From assembly GCA_003963455.1 (NCBI GenBank), contig RXJA01000155.1, positions 1-64,000 on the forward strand: a DNA stretch of 64,000 nucleotides. The letters run 5' to 3'. Position numbers and translations under genes: made by a program. Positions 1-8,266 of this stretch are shown piece by piece (position 1 is the first letter of the stretch; the number at the start of each line of letters is the position of its first letter). Source of the DNA: Hyphomicrobiales bacterium (GTDB taxonomy: Bacteria; Pseudomonadota; Alphaproteobacteria; Rhizobiales; Rhizobiaceae). Below the pieces are notes generated by a model that was not told where the DNA came from, ran no database searches, and was given only the letters and a program-made list of their open reading frames with translations.

Positions 1-162
1 CGCGGGAGGCGGGGCATGACGAGGAGAGTGACCGGAGCCTCGTCGAAAGAGAAATGCTGACTGGCTCTTAAATCGATACCTGAAAACTATCGCGGATCAT
101 TTATCGGCGCGCGATTCCGAGCCACGACATAACGCGTGGCCCCGGCTCTTTTCTTCGATTTG

Positions 163-1077
163 CTATGCAGCCGTTTTCCTTACCGACACATCGATGCCGC
201 TTTCGGGCCAGCTGTGTGCCTTGACGCTGTTGACGAAGGTTGATGTGGCTGGCGAAAAACGGCGCCCGGCAACAACTACAAGCGATACCTCTCGTCAAAC
301 CTCCGGATCGATAACGGGCCTGATCTGCAAGCCCGGGATGACGGCGCTGAATTCCGGAATGAAGCAGATGCCCAGCCCGCCCGAGACCATGTTTTGGATC
401 CAGTCTTCGCGTTCGCTGGCGTAGGAGATCCTGAGCTTGACACCGCGTTCATTGCAAAGGCCCGCAAGATAGTCGCGATATTCGCAGTTCAGGCGCCTGA
501 GATAGTTCTCGCCGTCGAGCTCGGAGATGGCGACATTGTCGTTGCGGGCCAGGCGATGGCCATTAGGAAACGCAAGCACGAACCGCTCGCGATAGAGCGG
601 CGTGACATCGAATCGCTCCGGAAAACTATTGCTGGACGCCATGATGGCGACATCGATCTCGCCCGCTTCCAGCAGCTGCGAGAGGGATGCCGGCACGCCC
701 TCGACAAGCTGCAGCTGGATGCCTTGCTGGCGCCGGTTGAAATCCGTCAATAGACCGGTAAATCGGCGCGGACCAATGGTGCACATCACCCCAACCTTGA
801 GATTTGCATTCTCGAGGCACAAGAACCTCGATGCTTCCTGGCGCACGCCGGTCACCTCGTCGAGGATCTGCTGAAATCTGGGGCGTAGCAAAGCGCCCAG
901 ATCCGTCAGGTGCGTCAAGTTCCTCTCGCGGCGAAACAACAGGCCGCCGACCTCATCCTCGAGCTGCTGGATGGCGCGCGACAGTGCCGGCTGGGTCACG
1001 TTGCACTTTTCGCCCGCGCGCGTGAAATTCCGAGTCTCGCAGACGGCCAGGAAGTAGCGGATGTGATGGATGTCCAT
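163..1077 (-). pseudogene. LysR-family transcriptional regulator, 304-codon frame interrupted by in-frame TGA at 295-297
   Basis: N-terminus MDIHHIRYFLAVCETRNFTRAGEKCNVTQPALSRAIQQLEDEVGG is a LysR HTH. After the TGA the same frame continues REVSLVVVAGRRFSPATSTFVNSVKAHSWPESGIDVSVRKTAA to TAG at 163-165, giving normal LysR length. Confidence 0.8.
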
Positions 1078-1271
1078 GCCGATTTGTCCCGCATTGCGAC
1101 GATGATTTTCGTGGCTTGGAACGTGCCGCAAAGCGTCTGTCCGCGCCAATGCGCTGCGGCTATTAAGTCGATAGCGATCGGTCATGAAGCCTGGCGGCGG
1201 ACGTGCTAAACTTCCCAAACGATGATGGCGAGCAAGCCGCTCGCCATCATGTCGGGTTCGATGTCGGCAGC

Positions 1272-1547
1272 TCAGTTGGCGCCGCCAAGCGCCTGCAGGT
1301 TGGCGCAGAATTCGGCATGCGGCTTGCTCATCGCAGCATCCTGGCATTCCTTCATCATCGCGCCCTGCTTGTCCTTCGCCATCGCGTCCCAAGCGGCCTT
1401 GAATTCGGCCTTGGGCTTCATTGTCTTCATGCTGGCGTCGGTGAAGAAGGGCTGCATGTTGGAGGGTTCGTCGAGCGCGCCGGCGAACGCAACGCCACCG
1501 AGCATGGAAAGTGCAAAGGCGCCGAGGCAGATAGCTTTGATATTCAT
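1272..1547 (-). CDS. Small exported hypothetical protein (91 aa)
   Basis: Signal peptide MNIKAICLGAFALSMLGGVAFA; paralogous to 1742-2017. Confidence 0.75.
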   Translation of the reverse strand: MNIKAICLGAFALSMLGGVAFAGALDEPSNMQPFFTDASMKTMKPKAEFKAAWDAMAKDKQGAMMKECQDAAMSKPHAEFCANLQALGGAN

Positions 1548-1741
1548 GGTGAGGTCCTTCTCTGGAGTTTGTGCGATCGCCCAATCGACGACCGCTCTGG
1601 TGACCGGCAGCTTTTTGGAACTTTGTTGTTCCTGCTCGCCGAGATCGACTTTGCTTCACTCGGCGTTCAACTTGCCAATGCCCTTCGCGAATGGAGTTTA
1701 TGCCGGTTCTGCATCCCCACAGATGCTTGGCGGTCCAGCCG

Positions 1742-2017
1742 CTAGTTGGCACCGCCCAAGGCCAGGACATTGGCGCAGAATTGTGGGTGGGGCTTGCGCA
1801 TCGCCGGGTCTTCGCATGCCTTCGTCATCTGTGCCCGGTCATGCTTCGACAGGGCGAACCAGGCTTTCTTGAATCCGGCCATCGGTTTCATCGTCTTCAT
1901 TGTGGCGTCCGTGTAGAACGTCGGCAGTGCAGCGAGGTCGGTGAACGGGTTGGCGGACGCCGGGTTCGCACCAAAGGCGACGGCAAACACAGCCACGCAG
2001 GCAAGCTTTCTTCTCAT
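1742..2017 (-). CDS. Small exported hypothetical protein (91 aa), paralog of the neighbouring gene
   Basis: Signal peptide MRRKLACVAVFAVAFGANPASA; shared TDA(S/T)MKTMKP and LALGGAN motifs. Confidence 0.75.
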   Translation of the reverse strand: MRRKLACVAVFAVAFGANPASANPFTDLAALPTFYTDATMKTMKPMAGFKKAWFALSKHDRAQMTKACEDPAMRKPHPQFCANVLALGGAN

Positions 2018-2219
2018 CGTTGATCTCCTTTGCACTCCGGGCGCGGCTTGGGTGAACGGCGCCAGCCTGATCGGGAACAGAGTGCGGCGCGCGACGACGG
2101 GCAGCCAATGCAATCTGCCTATGGACTTCATGCCACCTTGGCATTTCGGCTGAACAAGAAGATGCGGCAGTCTCTCTCCAATCGCCCTTGCCGGCGACCT
2201 TGGGGATGGAGACCAGATC

Positions 2220-3071
2220 ATGCTTGCCCAGTCCGAAGTGAGAACAGTCGCAGTCGCCACGCCAACAGCGCATCTTGGTGTCGAAGACCGGACGATCGAC
2301 ATCGTGCTGGCAAACGACGCGCATGCTGCTTTCGTCTGGGGTGTGCTCGATCGGCTGCTGGATGAGCCGAACTGCAACGTGAGCGGCGTTACCGCGTCGG
2401 GCTTCGCGGCGATGCAAGCGGCGGTCTTTGCCTATGGGCTGAGCGTCGGCGGCAGGCGCGGAGCGCGGACGGCGCTTGCCAATTTCTGGCGGCGCGTCAG
2501 CCACGCCTCGATGTTCGCCATCGACAGAACGAGCCTGCTGCGCTCGATGCTGGAACAGTCGATCGACCTCAAGCGGATCCGCGACGAAGACTGCCCGGTG
2601 AAACTGGACGTCGTAGCCGTCAACGCCCGCAGCGACGCTTTGAAGATATTTTCGGGCAGGCAGTTGTCGATCGACGCGATCGTGGCGGCAGCCACTGTTC
2701 CGTTCCTGTCCGCAGCCGTTGAAATCGACGGCGACTTCTATTGGGGCGATGGCGACGTCTCGCAATTGCCGACCGAGTTATCGACCGGAGCCCGCCATCG
2801 TCTGATGGTCACGGGCAAGCCGTCGATATCCATGGCGCGGTGTCCGGATCGCAGCCTCACCTCTACCCATTGTGCGACCGGATGCGCCGCGGTTCACACG
2901 GTCTTCGACAGCCAATATCGGGCTGCAGCTCCGCTGCTTCTGAGACCCTGGATCGACTGGGGCGAGCTGACTGACGTTCGCGACAGGGGGCGGCAAACTG
3001 CTGAAGACTGGCTTACGGCCGATCCTTCACGCGCCGACGAGCGCCCGGCCTTCGACTGCAGAACCCAATAG
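2220..3071 (+). CDS. Patatin-like fold protein, predicted catalytically inactive
   Basis: Aligns by eye with rhizobial patatin phospholipases (AHAAFVWGVLDRLLDE, GARTALANFWRRVS, AVEIDGDFYWGDGD), but glycine loop, GxSxG and DGG/A motifs are altered. Confidence 0.65.
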   Translation: MLAQSEVRTVAVATPTAHLGVEDRTIDIVLANDAHAAFVWGVLDRLLDEPNCNVSGVTASGFAAMQAAVFAYGLSVGGRRGARTALANFWRRVSHASMFAIDRTSLLRSMLEQSIDLKRIRDEDCPVKLDVVAVNARSDALKIFSGRQLSIDAIVAAATVPFLSAAVEIDGDFYWGDGDVSQLPTELSTGARHRLMVTGKPSISMARCPDRSLTSTHCATGCAAVHTVFDSQYRAAAPLLLRPWIDWGELTDVRDRGRQTAEDWLTADPSRADERPAFDCRTQ

Positions 3072-3133
3072 ATCTAGGCGCTTCCCTCCCGCCTAGCCGC
3101 GCCTGCCTCGCATACTCCCGAACGCAGGCGCCG

Positions 3134-3166
3134 GGCCCTCCGGTTCCCCGGCCGGAGGGCCTTTTT
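3134..3166 (+). terminator. Rho-independent terminator
   Basis: ggccctccgg / ccggagggcc 10-bp stem followed by TTTTT. Confidence 0.8.
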
Positions 3167-3311
3167 CGCACTGCTCTCCAGAACATAGTGGCCGCGTATC
3201 AATTCTATGCCGAGACAGCATTTCAGCTCGGCATCACGATCGGAGAGACTGATCTGCAGACGGGCCTCGAGGCCGGTCTTCCACTCGAAACGCCAACCAG
3301 GAGACACGCCT

Positions 3312-3581
3312 GTGATCAACACCAAGACCCTCATCGGATCGGCCCTTGCGGCCGCCACCACGCTCGCCGCGACGGCGGCATACAGCGGCCCGGCCGCCAA
3401 GCCCGGCTTCGCCTTCGAAAAATGCTACGGCGTCGTCAAGGCCGGCCAGAACGACTGCCAGACCGCGACGCATTCCTGCGCAGGCACTTCCACCGCCGAC
3501 AACCAGCCGGATTCCTGGCTCTACGTGCCCGCCGGCAGCTGCGCCAAGATCACCGGCGGCAGCGATAAGCCGAAGGCCTGA
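3312..3581 (+). CDS. bufA1: DUF2282 protein, bufferin-type RiPP precursor (BufA1-like)
   Basis: GTG start after AGGAG; signal peptide then [24 protein letters not shown]...[12 protein letters not shown] with four conserved Cys; followed by DUF692 and DUF2063 genes. Confidence 0.8.
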   Translation: MINTKTLIGSALAAATTLAATAAYSGPAAKPGFAFEKCYGVVKAGQNDCQTATHSCAGTSTADNQPDSWLYVPAGSCAKITGGSDKPKA

Positions 3582-3626
3582 CCAACCTTCCACCTCGAGC
3601 TAACCAGATTAGAATGGAGGAGACCG

Positions 3627-4661
3627 ATGTCCGTCATGTTTTCACCTCTCGCAATCCCCGCATCGGCGGGTATCGGTCTTCGCTCGCCTCACATCGCCGA
3701 GATGCTCACGCGGCGCCCTTCGGCTGGCTGGCTCGAGGTCCACGCCGAGAACTACATGGGTGACGGCGCTGGCGTCGAGGCGCTGAAAAGGCTGCGCCAG
3801 ATCTACCCGCTGTCCGTGCACGGCGTCGGCCTGTCGCTCGGCAGCGCGCAAGGCCTGGATCGCGATCATCTGGAGCGACTGCGCAAGGTCTGTGAGCGCT
3901 TCCAGCCCGATCTCGTTTCCGAGCATCTGGCCTGGAGCGTCGCCGACGGCGCCTATCTCAACGACCTGTTGCCGCTGCGCTATGACGAAGAGGCGCTGGC
4001 GGTCGTTGCCCGCAATGTCGAGACGCTCCAGGACACGCTGAAGCGGCAGGTGCTGATCGAAAACCTGTCAGCCTACCTGGCGTTCGCCGACTCCTCGATG
4101 AACGAGGCCGAATTTTTGGCGGCGCTGGTAGCGCAGACGGGTTGCGGCTTGCTGCTCGACGTCAACAACGTCCACGTTTCCGCGCACAACCTGCAATATG
4201 ACGCCAAGGCTTTCATCGACGCTTTGCCTGCTGAGGCTATCGGCGAAATCCACCTTGCCGGTCATGCGACCAACCAGGTCGGGACCGACACCGTGCTGAT
4301 CGACGATCACGGCTCGCGCGTGCCGCCAGTGGTCTGGGCCCTCTACCGGCATGCCATAGAGCGGCTCGGGCCGCGCCCAACCTTGATCGAGTGGGACACC
4401 GACGTTCCCGTTCTTGATGTGCTGCTTGGCGAAGCGATGTGGGCCGACATGCTGACCGCGTCGATCATGTTCAACCGCGGGCAAGCTGTCCGACGCGGGC
4501 AGCCGACCGAAGGCCGGGCGAAGCCAGTCTCCCTTTCTGTCGAATGCGAAACGAGGACCAGCATGCCTGTCCTTGCGGCGTTTGCGGCCGCCAGATCCGC
4601 CAGACCGTCCGCTTCCTCGGCGCTGCCCTCGCTCGAGGAGATGTACCATGCTGCCGCTTGA
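3627..4661 (+). CDS. bufB1: DUF692 / MNIO family multinuclear iron oxidase (BufB-like)
   Basis: GIGLRSPHIAEML, WLEVHAENYMGDG, VSEHLAWS, IENLSAYL, LLDVNNVHVSAHN, EIHLAGHA motifs. Confidence 0.9.
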   Translation: MSVMFSPLAIPASAGIGLRSPHIAEMLTRRPSAGWLEVHAENYMGDGAGVEALKRLRQIYPLSVHGVGLSLGSAQGLDRDHLERLRKVCERFQPDLVSEHLAWSVADGAYLNDLLPLRYDEEALAVVARNVETLQDTLKRQVLIENLSAYLAFADSSMNEAEFLAALVAQTGCGLLLDVNNVHVSAHNLQYDAKAFIDALPAEAIGEIHLAGHATNQVGTDTVLIDDHGSRVPPVVWALYRHAIERLGPRPTLIEWDTDVPVLDVLLGEAMWADMLTASIMFNRGQAVRRGQPTEGRAKPVSLSVECETRTSMPVLAAFAAARSARPSASSALPSLEEMYHAAA

Positions 4662-5445
4662 GCACCTGCAGACCAACATGGCGCGCGCCGTGCTGGCCAT
4701 GGAACCGACGATCGCCGCGAAAGCGCTGACTGCCGGCAAGGCCGATCCGCTGGCACGCTTGCGCATCTACCAGAACAACACCCGCAGTTCGCTGACCGCC
4801 GCGCTGATGGCGGTGTTTCCGGTCACGGTCCGCCTGGTCGACGAACGTTTCTTCCGCTACGCAGCGAGCGAGTTCATTCGACGCCATCCGCCGGCGGAAT
4901 CTCGGCTGGCGCGCTATGGCGCCGGCTTCCCGCGCTTCCTCAAGTCGATCGACACGCTATCCGACATGCCGATCGTCGCTGAAACGGCGCGGCTCGAATG
5001 GGCCATCGCCGAAGCGCTCGATGCGGCTTGCTTGCCACCTCGTCGTCTCGCAGACTTCGAGAATATGGATCTGGGCACTTCTCCCGACATCCTGGTGCAG
5101 CCATCGCTCAGGCTCATCGTTTCGCATTGGTCGATCCTGTCCGTATGGACGGCGCATCAGCAGGACGCCACCGACCGACATAGCGGCTGGACAAGACGCG
5201 CCGAACGCGTGGCGCTGTGGCGAGCGGGAGACAGCATCCGGCTCGTTCAGCTCGATCGCGCGAACTTCGCATTCCTGCACTCCTTGAAGCATGGCCTCGG
5301 CCTTGAGCATGCCGCCGGCCGCGCGCTGGCGCTCGATCCGGGTTTCGATCTTGTATCCGCGCTCGTGCGCCTTTTCGGCGACGGGCTCGTCACCAATGTG
5401 CGAGCCGTCGCGAACTCCCACTCAAACTCATGGAGACAATCATGA
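4648..5445 (+). CDS. bufC1: DUF2063 putative DNA-binding/MNIO partner (BufC-like)
   Basis: RIYQNNTRSSLTAALMAVFPVTVRLVDERFFRYAASEFIRRHPP; overlaps the DUF692 stop. Confidence 0.85.
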   Translation: MLPLEHLQTNMARAVLAMEPTIAAKALTAGKADPLARLRIYQNNTRSSLTAALMAVFPVTVRLVDERFFRYAASEFIRRHPPAESRLARYGAGFPRFLKSIDTLSDMPIVAETARLEWAIAEALDAACLPPRRLADFENMDLGTSPDILVQPSLRLIVSHWSILSVWTAHQQDATDRHSGWTRRAERVALWRAGDSIRLVQLDRANFAFLHSLKHGLGLEHAAGRALALDPGFDLVSALVRLFGDGLVTNVRAVANSHSNSWRQS

Positions 5446-5918
5446 CCGCAATGTCAGAACATTCTTCGTCCGCCCCCGCCGGCCTTGTCGGCCTCTACAG
5501 GCGCATCATCAAGCTGCCCGAACATATTCCGTTTTCGCTCGTCCAACTCGCCGCTCGCGGCGCGGTGGCGCATGTCTTCTGGCAGTCGGCCCAGAGCAAG
5601 CTTGCGTCCTGGCCAGTGACGCTGCAGCTATTCGCCAACGAATACAATTTGCCATTCATCGACCCGTCGATTGCGGCGCCTCTGGCGACGACGGCGGAAA
5701 TCACAGGTTCGGTGTTGATCTTCCTTGGCCTGTTCTCGCGCCTCGCAGCCTTGATGCTGCTCGGCGTCGTCTCCGTCATCCAGATCTTCGTCTATCCGGA
5801 GAACTGGGCCGAGCATTTGCTCTGGGCCTCGTTGCTGCTTCTGGTGCTGACACGCGGCGCCGGCGTCTTTTCGCTCGACCACGTTGCCGAGCTGACCCTT
5901 TCAGCATCCAGAAAATAG
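5442..5918 (+). CDS. DoxX family membrane protein
   Basis: Four hydrophobic helices; RGAVAHVFWQSAQSKL; translationally close to DUF2063. Confidence 0.8.
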   Translation: MTAMSEHSSSAPAGLVGLYRRIIKLPEHIPFSLVQLAARGAVAHVFWQSAQSKLASWPVTLQLFANEYNLPFIDPSIAAPLATTAEITGSVLIFLGLFSRLAALMLLGVVSVIQIFVYPENWAEHLLWASLLLLVLTRGAGVFSLDHVAELTLSASRK

Positions 5919-5944
5919 ACATTCCGGCCAGCTGGAAACGGACG

Positions 5945-6652
5945 ATGCGCATCTTCATCGTTCACGCTCACCCTGAGCCCAGCAGCTTCAACGGCGCGCT
6001 GACGCGCGCGGCTGAGCAAGCGCTGGTTGCGGTCGGGCACGAGGTCGCTATCTCCGACCTTTATGCAATGGGCTTCAATCCGGTGTCGGATCGCCGCAAC
6101 TTCACGACCGTGCGCGACGCGAACTACTATCGCCAGCAGGCTGAAGAGGCGAATGCCGCCGTTCACGACGGATTTGCCCCCGACATCCAGGCGGAGATGG
6201 ACAAGCTTTTCTGGTGCGACGCCTTGATCCTCCAGTTTCCGCTCTGGTGGTTCGGGCTGCCGGCGATTCTCAAGGGCTGGGTTGACCGCGTGTTCGCATC
6301 GGGTGGCCGCATCTATGGCGGCGGCAAATGGTATGATCGCGGTGTCTTCGCCGGAAAACGCGCGATGTGTTCCGTCACAATCGGCGGTCCGCCGCCGATC
6401 TATTCCGACCGAGGGCTGAACGGGCCGATCGGTTCGACCCTGTTTCCGATCAACCACGGGATGCTCTATTTTGTCGGCTTTACCGTGATCGAGCCTTTCC
6501 TTGTGCACGCGCCAGCGCGCATCAGCGATGCCGAGCGCCAGATGTGGCTCGATCGTTATCGCAACCGCGTCCTCAGCCTCGCACATGCCCCCACGATCGT
6601 GTATCCGAAGCTGGCAGATTTCGACGACACCCATGTTCTGAAGTCTGGTTGA
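5945..6652 (+). CDS. NAD(P)H dehydrogenase (quinone), flavodoxin-like fold (NQO/MdaB type)
   Basis: MRIFIVHAHPEPSSFNGAL; LILQFPLWWFGLPAILKGWVDRVFASGGRIYGGG. Confidence 0.85.
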   Translation: MRIFIVHAHPEPSSFNGALTRAAEQALVAVGHEVAISDLYAMGFNPVSDRRNFTTVRDANYYRQQAEEANAAVHDGFAPDIQAEMDKLFWCDALILQFPLWWFGLPAILKGWVDRVFASGGRIYGGGKWYDRGVFAGKRAMCSVTIGGPPPIYSDRGLNGPIGSTLFPINHGMLYFVGFTVIEPFLVHAPARISDAERQMWLDRYRNRVLSLAHAPTIVYPKLADFDDTHVLKSG

Positions 6653-6711
6653 CCTAATGGGCGCGGGCCTTCGCCTGCCAGAAGCATCAGCGAGTTCAAA
6701 GGAAAAAAGGC

Positions 6712-6786
<75 letters not shown>

Positions 6787-6958
6787 GACGGGCGCTGTTT
6801 CCTTGATTTCTGCGGTTTCGTCAACAGGGCAATTGCAGTTTGTTGCAGAACATAGCGGAACCTTGCGAGAACACCCCGTACCGAGTGGCCCACTGCTGCA
6901 CCAGTTTGTTCGAGAGACGTTCCGCCTTCCGCGACGATAGATGCATAGGAGATGATGG

Positions 6959-7288
6959 ATGCCTGAGCGAGTTCAGTTGAAGCGAGCCAAGGGCTGGCGG
7001 ATGCCGGACGACACTATCAAAGTCGACCGCTCCACAATCTGGGGTAACAACTGCCCCGTGGCGGACTACGGCAGCGCGGAGATGGCGGTGCTTATGTTCG
7101 AGCATGATCTGGATAAGTTCATGTGCTTCCACCCGGAAAAGTATGACACGTACATCAAGCCGCTGATCGGAAAGAATCTCGCCTGCTGGTGCAAGCCCGG
7201 CGCGCCATGCCATGCCGATGTGCTGCTTCGCGAGGCAGCGATTTATGGCGAATGGCTGACTTCAAAAGAGACCGAGGAAGCCCCATGA
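6959..7288 (+). CDS. DUF4326 domain protein
   Basis: RAKGWRMPDDTIKVDRSTIWGN...PLIGKNLACWCKPGAPCHADVLL. Confidence 0.8.
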   Translation: MPERVQLKRAKGWRMPDDTIKVDRSTIWGNNCPVADYGSAEMAVLMFEHDLDKFMCFHPEKYDTYIKPLIGKNLACWCKPGAPCHADVLLREAAIYGEWLTSKETEEAP

Positions 7289-7425
7289 CCGAGACGCCTA
7301 TACCAGAGGATATCCGCAAGGCTACTCTGGCTGCAACCAATAGGGCGACCACCGAGGCGCCAGAAGGATTTGAGCAGTTCAATGCTTGGTGCGCGCTGTC
7401 AGAGGCAACGGGAACCCCGGCATGA
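7285..7425 (+). CDS. Hypothetical protein (46 aa)
   Basis: ATGA overlap with preceding CDS. Confidence 0.45.
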   Translation: MTETPIPEDIRKATLAATNRATTEAPEGFEQFNAWCALSEATGTPA

Positions 7426-7512
7426 TCCTCATCGCGAGCATATGCACTGGCATCGTTTCGGGAGCGCTGGGTGGTTTTCTGTACTGCGCAATGGGATCGT
7501 GGTGGACAGCAT

Positions 7513-7794
7513 ATGGACGACGCTGAGAAGGAATTACGGCACGCCATCACCGACGAAGTGATAGCGGCCTACAAGGAAGGCTATAATGGCGTGATGACCA
7601 ACTTCCCAATCTACCGGGACCCAACCAAGGAAGCGACGCGTCAAGGGCTGGCGAAGGCCTTCGCCGCGTTCACCAAAATCCATTCTCTCCCTTCGATCAC
7701 GAGAGCGCGTCGGGATGGCGCACTCCGAGATCGGAGACACCATGGAAGCGAAACGGGAAAGACGCAGGCGCGACCTGCGGAGAATGAAAGCTAA
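7513..7794 (+). CDS. Hypothetical protein
   Basis: ORF MDDAEKELRHAITDEVIAAYKEGYNGVMTNFPIYRDPTKEATRQGLAKAF in the left-end plus-strand cluster. Confidence 0.5.
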   Translation: MDDAEKELRHAITDEVIAAYKEGYNGVMTNFPIYRDPTKEATRQGLAKAFAAFTKIHSLPSITRARRDGALRDRRHHGSETGKTQARPAENES

Positions 7795-7963
7795 AGCCGC
7801 ACGTCTTGCCAAACGCAACGGCGGTGATTGGAGCAAGCTCTACAACCATCTAGCGTTCTGCTCTCGGGCATGTTGCGGCAATCCGCGTCGGAGCTTTTGG
7901 TATTCAGCCGAGGAACAGCTTACGATGCAGGAGCGCCGATTTCTCGCTGAGCCGTTAGACTAG
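7742..7963 (+). CDS. Hypothetical basic protein
   Basis: MEAKRERRRRDLRRMKAKAARLAKRNGGDWSKLYNHLAFCSRACCGNPRR. Confidence 0.5.
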   Translation: MEAKRERRRRDLRRMKAKAARLAKRNGGDWSKLYNHLAFCSRACCGNPRRSFWYSAEEQLTMQERRFLAEPLD

Positions 7964-8120
7964 CCTGCAACCGCCTCTGCGCTTCTTTCCGCCAATGCAG
8001 CCGCTCGCCTTCATCGAGAGCACCCCAAACCCCGCCCGCGCTATCGAGTTGGTGCAGCCATCGGGCGAGTTCATCGACCTGACCGAAGGCGGTCATTTCC
8101 GAAGCTGTTCGGTTATCCAT
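7920..8120 (-). CDS. Hypothetical protein
   Basis: MDNRTASEMTAFGQVDELARWLHQLDSAGGVWGALDEGERLHWRKEAQ. Confidence 0.5.
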   Translation of the reverse strand: MDNRTASEMTAFGQVDELARWLHQLDSAGGVWGALDEGERLHWRKEAQRRLQASLTAQREIGAPAS

Positions 8121-8266
8121 CGAAGCGAGCTTGTAGCCTGTAAGGAATGCTCCAGCAGTTCGGTGTAGGTGAGGTCGCACACCTTTAGGCCATCGTAGAG
8201 CATTTCCCATGTGGGGCTGCGCCCGTCTGGACCAAGAGATACGCGGATTTTCAGCTTTTCAGTCAT
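8093..8266 (-). CDS. Hypothetical protein
   Basis: MTEKLKIRVSLGPDGRSPTWEMLYDGLKVCDLTYTELLEHSLQATSSLRW; overlaps neighbours. Confidence 0.5.
   Translation of the reverse strand: MTEKLKIRVSLGPDGRSPTWEMLYDGLKVCDLTYTELLEHSLQATSSLRWITEQLRK

Noticed and set aside
295-1770. LysR protein starting at 1770 as in the ORF track
   Set aside because: The first ~230 residues of that ORF cover the neighbouring small gene out of frame; the LysR start is MDIHHIRYF at 1077.
1839-2765. Minus-strand 308-aa ORF over the patatin-like gene
   Set aside because: Opposite and out of frame with recognisable proteins; Arg/His-rich shadow composition.
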